Below are positions 1 to 9,682 of a stretch of DNA of 43,213 nt, piece after piece. Source of the stretch: JBFGCA01 sp041567315 (GTDB lineage Bacteria > Acidobacteriota > Thermoanaerobaculia > Multivoradales > JAHEKO01). The stretch covers positions 1-43,213 of the forward strand of contig JBFGCA010000031.1 of NCBI GenBank assembly GCA_041567315.1. Reading direction: 5' to 3'. How positions within the stretch are numbered: position 1 is the stretch's first letter; each line of letters opens with the position of its first letter. A program made the position numbers and the translations under genes. A model generated the notes under the pieces. It did not search any database. It saw nothing but the letters and a program-made list of their open reading frames with translations, and was not told where the DNA came from.

Positions 1-2086
1 CGGCGGCTTCGGCGCCGTCGGGGATGCCGTCGCCGTCGGTGTCCGGCCGGTTGGGGTCGGTCTCGCCGGGATCCAGCGAACCGTCACGGTCGCGGTCCTC
101 GGCGCCGTCGGCCAGCCCGTCGCCGTCGGTGTCGGGATTGTCGGGGTCGGTCGGATTGGCACCGCTCTGCTCGACCTCGTCGGGCAGCCCGTCGCCGTCG
201 CGGTCGGGGCCGCCGGGGGCTTCCTGCTCGGCTCCCTCCTGCGGCTCGGGCGGCCCCTGCTCCGGCTGCTGCTCCCCCTCGTCCGGCGGCGGCGGGCCCT
301 CCCCGCCTTCCTGGGGCGGCTGCTCCTGCTGCTGCTCTTGCTCTGGCTGTTGCTGCCGTTGCTGGTCCTGTTGCTGCCGGCGCTTCTGGGCCTCCTCGTG
401 ACGGCGGCGGATCTCGTCGCGCACGAACTCCAGGTTGAACTTCGCGTCCAGGTCTTCCGGGTCGAGCTCCAGGGCGGCCTTGTACAGCTCCACCGCCTCC
501 TCCAGCCGGCCCTGCCGGTAGGCGGTGTTGCCCAGGTTGTAGAGCGCCGGCTGGCGCAGCTCCGGGTCGGCGGCCAGGACGGCGCGGCCGAAGGAGCGCT
601 CGGCCGATCCGTAGTCGCGCATCTGGTAGTGCACGCTGCCCAGGTCGAGGGCCAGCTCCGGGTCCTCGGGCCGCTCCACCTGCAGATCGACGAAGCCCTG
701 GAGCGCCGCCTCCCAGTCGCCGGCCTCGTAGGCCGCCCACGGCGACCCCGACGGCGCCCGCCGCTCGACCGCAGGAGGCGCGGCGGCCGGCGAGTCCCCC
801 GCCGAAGACGCACCCGCCGGCGGCGCGCCCGCGCCCGGCGGCTCCTGGGCGGTGGCCGGCGCGGTCGCGGCCGGAGCCGCCGTCCAGGCGGCGGCCAGGA
901 CGATCCCGGCCGCTGCCCGGCGGCGCCCCCACCACCGCCCCGAAGACCGCCGCCCGGCCTCGCTCCCCGCCGGGGGCCGACGCTCGGCTCGCCGGCGCTC
1001 GGGCACCAGCGGCTCGACGGCGAGCGCCAGCAGCGCTACCGCCAGCAGCCACTGGAAGCGCTCCTCCCAGCGCTGCCGGCGCCGCGAGCCCAGCTCCTGG
1101 TCCTCGAGCGTCGCCTTGATCCCCTGCGCGTAGATCTGCTCGAGGTCGACGTCGCCGGTCACCGAGCGCACGTAGCGGCCGCCGGTCTCCAGCGCGATCC
1201 GCTGGAGCGTCGTCTCGTCGAGCCGGCTGAGCACGATCTCGCCCTGGCGGTCGCGGCGGAAGCCGCCGCCCGGGCCGGGGATCGGCGCCCCCTCGTCGCG
1301 CCCGATGCCGATGGTGAAGACCCGGACACCGGCCAGCTTGGCCTCGCCGGCGGCGGCCAGCGCCTCGCCGCCGTGGTCTTCGCCGTCGGTGATCAGGATC
1401 ACCGCCCGCGAGCTGTGCGAGGCGCCCTCGAAGGCCTCCAGCGATACCCGCAGCGCCTGCGCCAGATCGGTGCCCTTGACCGGGATCAGCTCGGTGTCGA
1501 TGGCGCCCAGGAAGATCTCGGCCGCCCCGTAGTCGAGGGTAAGAGGACACTCGACGAAGGCGGCGCCGGCAAAGGCCACCAGGCCCAACCGGTCGCCCTG
1601 GAGCAGCCCCAGCAGGTCGGCGATCTCGCGCTTGGCGCGCTCCAGCCGGCTGAGCCCGGCGCCGGCGCCGGCGTCCTCGACCAGCATACTGTCGGAGACG
1701 TCGAGCGCCACCACGACGTCGACCCCTTCGCGCTTGACCTCCTCCCAGGTGAAGCCGTAGCGCAGCTCGGCGAGCGCCAGCAGCGCCGCCGCCAGCCCGA
1801 CGACGACCAGCAGCGCCTTGAGCCGCTGGCGGCCCGGGCTGACGCCGGCGGTCAGCCGCTCGAGCAGCTCGCGGGAGGCGAAGCGCGCCAGCAGCCGCCG
1901 CCTGGCCGCGAACTGGTAGACGTAGAACGCCAGGATCGCCGGCACCAGCCACAGCAGCCACAAAGACCGCGGGCTGCCCACCTGCAGGTCGTCGCAGCCC
2001 GCCAGCGCCAGGGCGGCCAGCACCGCCAGCGCCGCTCCCCTCCCCGGGCCCGGCCCGCGGCCGGCTTCCATGCGCGGTCGGCTCAT
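1..2086 (-). CDS. batB: BatB-like VWA/TPR protein with TSP3-type repeats (3' end cut by window)
   Basis: An open frame of 695 codons runs from ATG at 2086 off the left edge, so the C-terminus is missing. Two membrane segments (about residues 42-60 and 85-105) precede a von Willebrand A domain whose MIDAS is D129-V-S131-D-S133-M. Further hydrophobic segments follow it, then a TPR block (about 448-550), a Gln/Glu/Pro-rich stretch (about 563-628) and thrombospondin-3-like DxDGDG repeats from about 628 to the edge. VWA followed by TPR equals BatB joined to BatC of the aerotolerance operon. The start overlaps the batA stop (ATGA), so it is probably translationally coupled; a second Met at residue 6 is a possible alternative. 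The repeats are predicted to bind calcium, presumably outside the membrane. The family role, membrane-linked envelope stress or maturation work with MoxR, is poorly defined. Confidence 0.88.
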   Translation of the reverse strand, partial: MSRPRMEAGRGPGPGRGAALAVLAALALAGCDDLQVGSPRSLWLLWLVPAILAFYVYQFAARRRLLARFASRELLERLTAGVSPGRQRLKALLVVVGLAAALLALAELRYGFTWEEVKREGVDVVVALDVSDSMLVEDAGAGAGLSRLERAKREIADLLGLLQGDRLGLVAFAGAAFVECPLTLDYGAAEIFLGAIDTELIPVKGTDLAQALRVSLEAFEGASHSSRAVILITDGEDHGGEALAAAGEAKLAGVRVFTIGIGRDEGAPIPGPGGGFRRDRQGEIVLSRLDETTLQRIALETGGRYVRSVTGDVDLEQIYAQGIKATLEDQELGSRRRQRWEERFQWLLAVALLALAVEPLVPERRRAERRPPAGSEAGRRSSGRWWGRRRAAAGIVLAAAWTAAPAATAPATAQEPPGAGAPPAGASSAGDSPAAAPPAVERRAPSGSPWAAYEAGDWEAALQGFVDLQVERPEDPELALDLGSVHYQMRDYGSAERSFGRAVLAADPELRQPALYNLGNTAYRQGRLEEAVELYKAALELDPEDLDAKFNLEFVRDEIRRRHEEAQKRRQQQDQQRQQQPEQEQQQEQPPQEGGEGPPPPDEGEQQPEQGPPEPQEGAEQEAPGGPDRDGDGLPDEVEQSGANPTDPDNPDTDGDGLADGAEDRDRDGSLDPGETDPNRPDTDGDGIPDGAEAA

Positions 2087-3108
2087 GGCAGCTTGCGGAG
2101 CCGGGTGCCGAGCAGCACCACCTCGAAGAGCAGCAGCCCCACCGCCGGCAGCACGAACAGCCGGAAGCGCTCGTTGTACTCCATGTAGGTGTCGGCGGTG
2201 ATCTCGGTCTTCTCCAGCCGGTCGATCTGCTCGTAGATCGAGCTCAGCGCGGCGCCGTCTTCGGCCCGGTAGTAGGCCCCGCCGGTCAGCTCGGCGATCT
2301 CGCGCAACGTCTCCTCGTCGATCTCGACGCTCTCGTAGACCACCTGCTTGCCGAAGAAGGAATCGACCAGGAAGGGGGCCTTGGCGCGGGTGCCGGCCCC
2401 CACGGTGTAGATCTTGACGCCGAAGGTGCGCGCCACCTCGGCGGCCTTGCGGGGGCTCAGGGTGCCGGCGTTGTTGCGCCCGTCGGTGAGCAGGATGATC
2501 ACCTTCGAGCGCGCCTCGGACTCGCGCAGCCGCTTGACGGCGGTGCCGATCGCCGAGCCGATGGCGGTGGCGTCGCCCGCCACCCCGATCTCGACCCGCT
2601 CCAGGAAGGTGGCCACGATGCCGTGGTCCAGCGTCAGCGGACACTGGGTGAAGGCCTCGTTGCCGAACACCACCAGACCGATCTGGTCGCTCTCACGCTT
2701 GCGGATGAACTCCTCCACCACCGCCTTGGCAACCTGCAGCCGGTTGCGCCGCCGGTTGATCGCCCGGTCGCCGTCGAGGTCGAGCGCCTGCATGCTGCCC
2801 GAGGTGTCGAGCACCAGCACGATGTCGATGCCCTGGGTCTCGATGCGGGTCTGGGTGCGACCGGTCTGCGGCCGCGCCATCGCCAGCAGCAGCAGGGCGA
2901 CGGTGACCACGCGCAGCGACCGCACCAGCCGGCGCAGCGCCAGGCTGCGCGACGGCCTGAGCCGGGTCAGCGTGTCGAGGCTCGAGAAGCGCACCGAGCC
3001 GCCCAGCCGGCGCCGCCGCGCCTGCAGCACCCACAGCGCGACCCACAGGAGGAACAGCGGCCCCAGCACCCACAGCAGCCAGCCGTCGGCCAAGACCAGC
3101 CGGCTCAC
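2083..3108 (-). CDS. batA: BatA-like VWA membrane protein
   Basis: The protein has 341 aa and starts with GTG, overlapping the upstream stop by 4 bp (GTGA). It has an N-terminal membrane segment (about 8-28), a second one (about 62-77), a VWA domain with an intact MIDAS (D101-T-S103-G-S105-M), and a C-terminal membrane helix (about 314-332). This two-helix/VWA/one-helix layout is that of BatA in Bat operons. The VWA domain should bind a divalent metal and partner proteins. It lies directly upstream of the BatB-TPR gene and downstream of the BatD-like lipoprotein, as expected for an aerotolerance-type operon. The exact substrate of such complexes is not established. Confidence 0.9.
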   Translation of the reverse strand: MSRLVLADGWLLWVLGPLFLLWVALWVLQARRRRLGGSVRFSSLDTLTRLRPSRSLALRRLVRSLRVVTVALLLLAMARPQTGRTQTRIETQGIDIVLVLDTSGSMQALDLDGDRAINRRRNRLQVAKAVVEEFIRKRESDQIGLVVFGNEAFTQCPLTLDHGIVATFLERVEIGVAGDATAIGSAIGTAVKRLRESEARSKVIILLTDGRNNAGTLSPRKAAEVARTFGVKIYTVGAGTRAKAPFLVDSFFGKQVVYESVEIDEETLREIAELTGGAYYRAEDGAALSSIYEQIDRLEKTEITADTYMEYNERFRLFVLPAVGLLLFEVVLLGTRLRKLP

Positions 3109-4202
3109 GCCGCCTCCCGCTCCCGCTCGGCGTCCGGCTCCGGCGCCGCCGGCGGCCGGGTCGCCTCGACCAGGCCCAGGGCGCGCTCCCAGGCGGCCTC
3201 GATCTCGCTCTCCGACGGCCGGTGGTGGGCGAACTTGACGCGGTCGGTGTCCTCGAGGAAGCGGCGCAGCTCGCGCTCGCGCTCCGCCGGCAGCGGGCCG
3301 TCCGGCAGCCCCCGCAGCTCGGGCAGCCGGGCGACGATCTCCTCGGTCGTGAGGTCGGTGGCGTTGAGCCCGAAACGCCCCTCGAGATAGGTCCGCAGCA
3401 CCTCCGAGAGACCGAAATAGAAGCGCCGCAGCGTCGCCGGGTCGGAGAGATCGAGTCCGCGGAGCGCCGCCAGCGCGGCGAAGGCCACCTCGTGGGGCGG
3501 CGCCGGCGGAGCGGCCGGCCGGCGGTGCCGCCGCCGTAGCCAGTAAGCCGCCGCGACGGCCAGCGCCAGCAGCGCGACGCCCGCGGCCAGCCAGGACCAG
3601 GGAACCGCCCGCCGCGGTCCGCGCAGCGGCTTGAGACCGCGGATGTCGGCGGCGGCGCCGTCGGCGGGCAGCACCGACTCCACCTCGACGAAGATCGCCG
3701 AGGTCGCCACCTCGCCCCCTGCCCGCTGCCCGACGCTCTCGCTCCCCCCGGCCTCGGCCGACTCGAGCTCCTCGGGCCCCGCTCCTTCGGCCTCCGCTGC
3801 CTCGGGTCGACCTTGGCCCGGCTCGCCGGCCGGCCGGTAGCGCACCACCAGCGGCGGCAGCACGTAGGAGCCCACCAGATCGGCCCGCAGCTCGTACCAG
3901 CGCTCCTCGACCACCCGCCCGCTGCGGCGGCGCGGGGTCCCGCGCCCGGCGTCGACGATCCGGAAGCCGGCGATCTCGGCGCCGGGCTCGGGCACCTCGA
4001 CCTCGTAGGCCTCGTCGCGGTCGACCGTCACCCGGAAGGTGATGCGGTCGCCGGTGGTGGCCACCGCGCGGTCGACCGCCGCCCGCACCTCGACCGGCGG
4101 CCGAGGAGCGGGCTTCTCGAGCGGCTGGCGGCGGCCGCAGCCGGCAACGGCGAGCAGACCGATCAGCAGCAGGGCCGGTCCTGCCGCTTGTCTAGCCGCC
4201 AT
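3105..4202 (-). CDS. BatD-like membrane-anchored lipoprotein
   Basis: The protein has 365 aa. Its N-terminus is a lipoprotein signal ending in the lipobox V-A-G-C22. A beta-rich domain follows (about 35-130, pattern V.V.RA.T.GD.ITF.V.V), resembling the oxygen-tolerance/BatD extracellular domain. After a low-complexity Glu/Ala linker comes a membrane helix (about 201-222) and a cytoplasmic helical domain with LRRFYFGLSEVLRTYLE and HHRPSESE, typical of DUF4381/BatD C-termini. It overlaps the upstream gene by 11 bp and batA by 4 bp. The likely role is a scaffold linking periplasmic and cytoplasmic parts of the Bat/MoxR complex. The lipid anchor together with a transmembrane helix is somewhat unusual. 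Confidence 0.8.
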   Translation of the reverse strand: MAARQAAGPALLLIGLLAVAGCGRRQPLEKPAPRPPVEVRAAVDRAVATTGDRITFRVTVDRDEAYEVEVPEPGAEIAGFRIVDAGRGTPRRRSGRVVEERWYELRADLVGSYVLPPLVVRYRPAGEPGQGRPEAAEAEGAGPEELESAEAGGSESVGQRAGGEVATSAIFVEVESVLPADGAAADIRGLKPLRGPRRAVPWSWLAAGVALLALAVAAAYWLRRRHRRPAAPPAPPHEVAFAALAALRGLDLSDPATLRRFYFGLSEVLRTYLEGRFGLNATDLTTEEIVARLPELRGLPDGPLPAERERELRRFLEDTDRVKFAHHRPSESEIEAAWERALGLVEATRPPAAPEPDAEREREAA

Positions 4203-5238
4203 CTTCGAGCCTCTCCGGAAACAGCTCGACGTCGGCCGCCGCCAGCTCGGACTCGACCATCTCCCGGTAGGCCGCCTCTACCTTGCGCAGCCGGTAGTCG
4301 CGCTCGACCAGCGGCCGCAGCTCGTCGAAGCCGGGGACCGCCGCGGCCTCGTCGGCGGCGCCGCCGGCGCCCGCCGCCAGCTCCAAGTAGTGCTCCTCGT
4401 TGGCGGCAAAGAAATTGCGCAGGTCGTCCTCGTCGACCTCGATGCCGGCCGCCAGCTCGCGCTCGACCAGCCGCGCCACCGCCAGCTGGCGGAGCAGCCC
4501 CTCGTGGCGCGCGAGCACCTCGGGGTCGCGGTCGTAGCCCAGCTTGACCGCTTTGCGGAACAGCAGCTCGTCGGCCACCACCCGCTCGAGCAGCGCCCGG
4601 CGGTTGGCCGGCGACGACAGCTCGGCGGCCAGCGGGCCCGGCAGCTCGTCGAGGGCGCGGTCGAGGTCGGAGCGGTGGAGCTCCCTGGCGCCGATCCGCG
4701 CCACCACGGGGTCGGCCCCTGACGGCGACGCTGCCGGCGACGACGACGGCGAGGAGCCCTGCGAGGGGGCCGGCGGCTCGAGCCGCACCCGCGAGCTGAG
4801 CGCGGCCTCGGCGGCGTGGGTCCGGCCCAGCCGCTCCAGCGCGTAGACGATCTGGCGGCCCAGCTCCGCCTCGAGCTCCGGCAGACCCTCCAGCTCGGCC
4901 TCGTAGAACCAGCGCAGCGCCGGCTCGTAGCGGCCGCGCTCGAGATAGGTCTGGCCCAGGCTGTAGGCGATCCGCGCCCGCTCCTCCGGGCCGCCGGCGC
5001 CGCCCTCGAGATAGGCCTCCCACAGTGCCGCCGCCCCGTCGAGGGCGCCGGCGGCCTTGAGCTTGGCGGCCACCTGGCGGGTGCGCTGGGCGGCCCCGCC
5101 GTCGGCCGCCGGCTGGCCGGTCCGCGTCACCACCAGGACCGCCACCCCGGCCACCGCCGCCAGGTTGAGCAGCAGCAGCGCCGCCAGGCGGCGGCGCGGG
5201 GCGGCCGGGGGCGGCGTGGGCGGCGGTCGGAGCTCCAT
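4192..5238 (-). CDS. Membrane-anchored TPR / SurA-N-like chaperone
   Basis: The protein has 348 aa: a Pro-rich cytoplasmic tip, one membrane helix (about 17-38), then TPR-like helices (about 55-135). After a Ser/Pro linker, a domain (about 180-300) matches the N-terminal chaperone region of SurA/PrsA-type foldases (VARIGARELHRSDLDRALDE, followed by LLERVVADELLFRKAVKLG). No PpiC rotamase domain follows, so it should act as a holdase or chaperone and not as a prolyl isomerase. It sits between the DUF58 gene (10 bp away) and the BatD-like lipoprotein (11-bp overlap). It probably assists folding or assembly of envelope proteins handled by this operon. The SurA assignment rests on sequence pattern only. 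Confidence 0.75.
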   Translation of the reverse strand: MELRPPPTPPPAAPRRRLAALLLLNLAAVAGVAVLVVTRTGQPAADGGAAQRTRQVAAKLKAAGALDGAAALWEAYLEGGAGGPEERARIAYSLGQTYLERGRYEPALRWFYEAELEGLPELEAELGRQIVYALERLGRTHAAEAALSSRVRLEPPAPSQGSSPSSSPAASPSGADPVVARIGARELHRSDLDRALDELPGPLAAELSSPANRRALLERVVADELLFRKAVKLGYDRDPEVLARHEGLLRQLAVARLVERELAAGIEVDEDDLRNFFAANEEHYLELAAGAGGAADEAAAVPGFDELRPLVERDYRLRKVEAAYREMVESELAAADVELFPERLEDGG

Positions 5239-5248
5239 CCCGGTGGCC

Positions 5249-6175
5249 TCAGCGCCGCCGCTCGCGGGCGTGGAAGTAGCGCACCAGCCCGTCGACGTAG
5301 TGCGGGTCGTCGGCCTCGACGGTCACCTCGCCCACCCCGGCGGAGCGGAACAGCCGCCGCCGCGCCGCCCTCTCCTCGGCGCCCAGCAGCCCCAGCCCTT
5401 CGACGACGTTCCGGTCATAGGTGTCGACCACCAGGGTCTCGCCGCTCTCGGCGTCCTCCAGCTCGAGGAGGCCGATCCGCGGCAGCTCGACCTCGCGGCG
5501 GTCGCGGACGGTGATCGCGGTCAGGTCGTGGCGGCGGGCGGCGATCCGCAGCCGGTCCTCGAAGTCGCGGTCCAGGAAGTCCGAGATGACGAAGCCCACC
5601 ACCCGCCGCGGCGTCACCCGGCTCAGGTACTCGAGGGCGCCCTCGAGATCGGTCCGCCGGTGCGGCACCCGGAAGGTCAGGATGTCGCGGATCACCCGCC
5701 AGACGTGGGAGCGGCCCTTCTTGGGCGGGATGTAGTGCTCGATGCGGTCCGAGAAGATGATCAGCCCCACCCGGTCGTTGCTCTTGATCGCGGTGTAGGC
5801 GAGCAGCGCGGCGACCTCGGCCGCCACCTCGTTCTTGAGCTTGGTGCCGCTGCCGAAGGCGCCCGACGAGCTGACGTCGACCAGCAGCATGACGGTCAGC
5901 TCGCGCTCTTCGCGGTGGAGCTTGACGAAGGGACCGCCCATCCGCGCCGTCACCTTCCAGTCGATGTGGCGGACGTCGTCGCCAGGGCGGTACTCGCGCA
6001 CCTCCTCGAACTCCATGCCGCGCCCCTTGAAGGCGCTCTCGTACTCGCCGGCGAAGGCGTCGCTGACCAGCCGCTGGGTGCGGATCTGGATGCCCTTGAT
6101 CTTCTGGAACAGCTCGCGCGGCAGGCTCTCCTCGAGCCCCGCCGTCTCGCCGTGCGCTTCTCGCCCTGCCGGCAT
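5249..6175 (-). CDS. DUF58 family protein
   Basis: The protein has 308 aa. The DUF58 signature is clear: GRGMEFEEVREYRPGDD (51-67) followed by RHIDWKVTAR (69-78), then a VWA-like fold with a MIDAS-type D100-V-S102-S-S104. There is no signal peptide or membrane segment, so it is cytoplasmic. DUF58 proteins are nearly always encoded next to MoxR ATPases, as here (15 bp apart), and are thought to be the VWA partner or substrate adaptor of MoxR. The ATG start at 6175 has only a weak upstream ribosome-binding site, so the start may lie slightly downstream. Function beyond MoxR partnership is not established. Confidence 0.9.
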   Translation of the reverse strand: MPAGREAHGETAGLEESLPRELFQKIKGIQIRTQRLVSDAFAGEYESAFKGRGMEFEEVREYRPGDDVRHIDWKVTARMGGPFVKLHREERELTVMLLVDVSSSGAFGSGTKLKNEVAAEVAALLAYTAIKSNDRVGLIIFSDRIEHYIPPKKGRSHVWRVIRDILTFRVPHRRTDLEGALEYLSRVTPRRVVGFVISDFLDRDFEDRLRIAARRHDLTAITVRDRREVELPRIGLLELEDAESGETLVVDTYDRNVVEGLGLLGAEERAARRRLFRSAGVGEVTVEADDPHYVDGLVRYFHARERRR

Positions 6176-6190
6176 CCGGTAACGCGACCC

Positions 6191-7180
<990 letters not shown>

Positions 7181-7202
7181 CTCTCCTCCAGCGGTCCTCG
7201 AA

Positions 7203-8633
7203 TCAGCTCTCTCGGTGGCGCAGCCTGAGTCGGCGGCGGGCCTCGCGCCGGGGGTCCGGACGGCGGGCCTCGATCGCCCGCGCCGCCCGCCGCTCGATCC
7301 GGGTCAGGGCCTCGCCGGCGGGGGGCTGGCCCCCGAAGCGCGCCCGCTCGAGCATCTCCGCCAGCTCGCCTTCGGTCTCCGCGGCGGACTCGCCCAGAAG
7401 GTCCAGCAGCTCGGCCAGCACGCGCAGCGCGGCGCCGGGCTCGCCGCCCAACCGCAGCCGGCGGGCCTCCTCCAGCCGCCGGTCGAGGGCGGCCGGCTCC
7501 AGGAGCGAGCCACCCTCCGCCGCCGGCCGGCGTGCGCGGCGCACGGCGAGCAGGCTCAGCAGGCCGATCAGTCCCGCGCCGGCCACCGCCGCCGGCACCG
7601 CCGCCGGATGGCGGCGGCCGCCGACCTCGACGGTGGGCCCGGCCACCCGGCTGGCCATCGCCGCCGTCTCCAGCCGCGGCGTGTAGCGCAGCTCCACCGG
7701 GTCGAGCGCGTAGCTGCCCGGCTCGGCGGCGCGCAGCTCCAGACGGTAGGTGACCAGGCTGCCCGACCGCCCGCCCTTCTCGCCGCGGCCACCCTCCTGC
7801 CGGCTGCCCTCCCCTCGGCTACTGGTGGCGGCCGTCACCGCCAGCCGCTCGACCCCCTCGGGCAGGTGGACCAGCGGCGGCTGCGGCAGGTACTCGGCGA
7901 GGTCGCCCGCCCACCGCAGCCGCACCTCGAGCTCGAACGGCCGGCCCGCCACCGGCGCCGGGTCCAGCAGCGCCACCTCGGCGGTGGGCGGATCGAAAAC
8001 CGGCGGCAGCGCCACCGGCGCCACGCCCGCCCCCGTCGCGGAGGGCGCCTGCGCGATCCTCGCCGCTTCGTCGCCGAGCCGCGGCGGCACCGCCGCCAGC
8101 AGGCCGTCCGCCAGCGGCACCAGCTTCGACCAGTCGCGGGCGCCCCGGGCCAGGCTGACGACGCGGCCCTGGGGATCGATCAGGTAGCTCAGCGGGATGC
8201 TGGTCGCCTGGTAGGCGCGGCCCACTGCGCCGCGCTCGTCCCAGAGGTTGGGAAAGCTCAGCCCCAGCTCCTCGACGAAGGCCGCGGCGCTCTTGCGCCC
8301 GGTGTCGACCGAGACGCCGAGCACGATCAGCCCGGCCTCTCCCCGCTGGCGCTGCAGCCGCTCCAGGCTGGGCATCTCGGCCCGGCAGGGTCCGCACCAG
8401 GTGGCCCAGAAGGTGAGCACCACCCACCGGCCGCGGAAGTCGGCGAGGGCGGCGCGGCCGCCGCCGAGCCGCGGCAGCTCGAAGTCGGCGGCCACCACCG
8501 GCGGTTCGACCGCCCGCAGCCCGTAGGACGGCAGCAGATCGGGCGGCAGCGCCGCGACCGACGGTCCCGCGGCCGCCAGCAGGCCGAGGACGGCCGTCCC
8601 GAGAGCAGCAGCCGAGCGCGCGGGCCGCGGCAT
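7203..8633 (-). CDS. Secreted TlpA-like thioredoxin fused to BatD-like domain
   Basis: The protein has 476 aa when started at ATG 8633, which overlaps the upstream stop as ATGA; the frame is open further upstream, but that start would intrude into the DUF4340 gene. Order: signal peptide (about 1-28), TlpA/AhpC-type thioredoxin domain (about 48-185) with active site W79-C80-G-P-C83, a beta-rich BatD-like domain (about 215-340), one membrane helix (about 344-363) and a cytoplasmic helical tail. The thioredoxin end should face the periplasm and act in disulfide reduction. Coupling a redox domain to a BatD-type scaffold next to MoxR suggests redox maturation of envelope proteins; this is inference. 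A Gly/Arg/Ser-rich insert (about 272-292) looks unstructured. Confidence 0.82.
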   Translation of the reverse strand: MPRPARSAAALGTAVLGLLAAAGPSVAALPPDLLPSYGLRAVEPPVVAADFELPRLGGGRAALADFRGRWVVLTFWATWCGPCRAEMPSLERLQRQRGEAGLIVLGVSVDTGRKSAAAFVEELGLSFPNLWDERGAVGRAYQATSIPLSYLIDPQGRVVSLARGARDWSKLVPLADGLLAAVPPRLGDEAARIAQAPSATGAGVAPVALPPVFDPPTAEVALLDPAPVAGRPFELEVRLRWAGDLAEYLPQPPLVHLPEGVERLAVTAATSSRGEGSRQEGGRGEKGGRSGSLVTYRLELRAAEPGSYALDPVELRYTPRLETAAMASRVAGPTVEVGGRRHPAAVPAAVAGAGLIGLLSLLAVRRARRPAAEGGSLLEPAALDRRLEEARRLRLGGEPGAALRVLAELLDLLGESAAETEGELAEMLERARFGGQPPAGEALTRIERRAARAIEARRPDPRREARRRLRLRHRES

Positions 8634-9682
8634 CAGGCGCTCTCCAGGAGATCCCGCTTCCGCAAGCGCAGCTTGCCGCCGGTCCACTCGCTGGTCTCGT
8701 AGACCCACGAGCCGTGGTAGTCGTTGAACTCCTGGATCTCGTCGGCCCGGCTGAGCACCTCGGCCTTCCTGGCCAGCTCCTCTTCGGCCTCGTCGCGGGT
8801 GATCGCCACCTGGCTGACGGTGTGGAAGCCCGCCACCCGCACGAAGGTGCGCTCGCCGGCCTCGGCGACCGACAGCACGTAGCCGCTGCCGTCGTCGAGG
8901 TCGAAGCGCAGCGCGTCGCGGAACTCGAGGTCGCGAACCTCGGCATCGTCCGCCACCAGCACCCGCTCGAAGCGCAGGTTGCCGAGCAGCGACTCGAGCC
9001 CGCCGGTCTCGCTGGTCTTCTCCTTGCGGCCGGCGGGGACCCCGGCCAGCGCCAGCTCGCCGCCGTCGGCGCGCTCCAGCACGAAGTCGGGTCCCTCGAC
9101 TCGCTGCACCCGATCGCGCTCGACCGAGACGATCTCCTGGTCGAGGTAGGTCTCGGGATCGGACGAGATCGACACCGCCCCCGAAGTCAGGTAGATCGGC
9201 GCCTTCTCGTCGCCCAGCAGCCGCACGTAGCGGCCGGCACCGTCCTCGATCCCCTTGCCGACCCGGAGGCCCACCATCCGCTTGCCGACCTGGTCGTCGA
9301 GCGTCACCTCGACGGTCGAGTCGGTGACCGGCTCGAGCTCCAGCTCGGCGGCCAGCTCGGCGCCGCTGCCCACCTCCTGCTCCAGACCCAGCTCCAGCAG
9401 GTCCCGCAGCACCCGGTTGACGGCGTCGTTGCGGGCCCGGTAGCCGTGGACCTCGGCGACCGCGTAGCGCTCGCCCTGCCGCCTGAGGGTTGCGGTCCGC
9501 TCGCCCTGGCGGACGACGATCGCCGCCACCTTGTCGGGATCCAGGTTGGGCAGCAATTTCTGGCCGCGCTCGAAGCGGTCGGCGCGGGTGACGCTCTGGC
9601 GATAGCTGAGGAGCGACAGCGCGAAGAGCGCCGCCACCGCCACCAGCAGCAGACGGTTGGCGCGGCTGACGGCGCCGCTCAT
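8633..9682 (-). CDS. DUF4340 domain protein
   Basis: The protein has 349 aa with an N-terminal membrane anchor (about 9-28) and a long periplasmic mixed alpha/beta region. The pattern LPNLDPDKVAAIVV followed by ERTATLRRQGERYAVAEVHGYRA is typical of DUF4340. These proteins are regularly encoded right after GldG-like ABC auxiliary genes, as here, with ATGA overlaps on both sides. Function is unknown; it is taken to be an accessory factor of the ABC complex. No catalytic motif is visible. Confidence 0.85.
   Translation of the reverse strand: MSGAVSRANRLLLVAVAALFALSLLSYRQSVTRADRFERGQKLLPNLDPDKVAAIVVRQGERTATLRRQGERYAVAEVHGYRARNDAVNRVLRDLLELGLEQEVGSGAELAAELELEPVTDSTVEVTLDDQVGKRMVGLRVGKGIEDGAGRYVRLLGDEKAPIYLTSGAVSISSDPETYLDQEIVSVERDRVQRVEGPDFVLERADGGELALAGVPAGRKEKTSETGGLESLLGNLRFERVLVADDAEVRDLEFRDALRFDLDDGSGYVLSVAEAGERTFVRVAGFHTVSQVAITRDEAEEELARKAEVLSRADEIQEFNDYHGSWVYETSEWTGGKLRLRKRDLLESA

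Noticed and set aside
24..401. Plus-strand Ser/Pro/Gly-rich open frame
   Set aside because: It is the antisense of the calcium-type repeats and Gln-rich linker of the BatB-like gene; the repetitive DNA comes from those repeats.
84..1961. Minus-strand 625-aa Arg/Ala/Gly-rich open frame
   Set aside because: It is out of frame with the VWA/TPR protein, which has clear domain motifs and is open to the edge.
2010..2086. Lipobox-like LAGC near the N-terminus of the BatB-like protein
   Set aside because: BatB proteins start with a membrane helix that follows this segment; the match is short, and the real lipoprotein of the operon is the BatD-like one.
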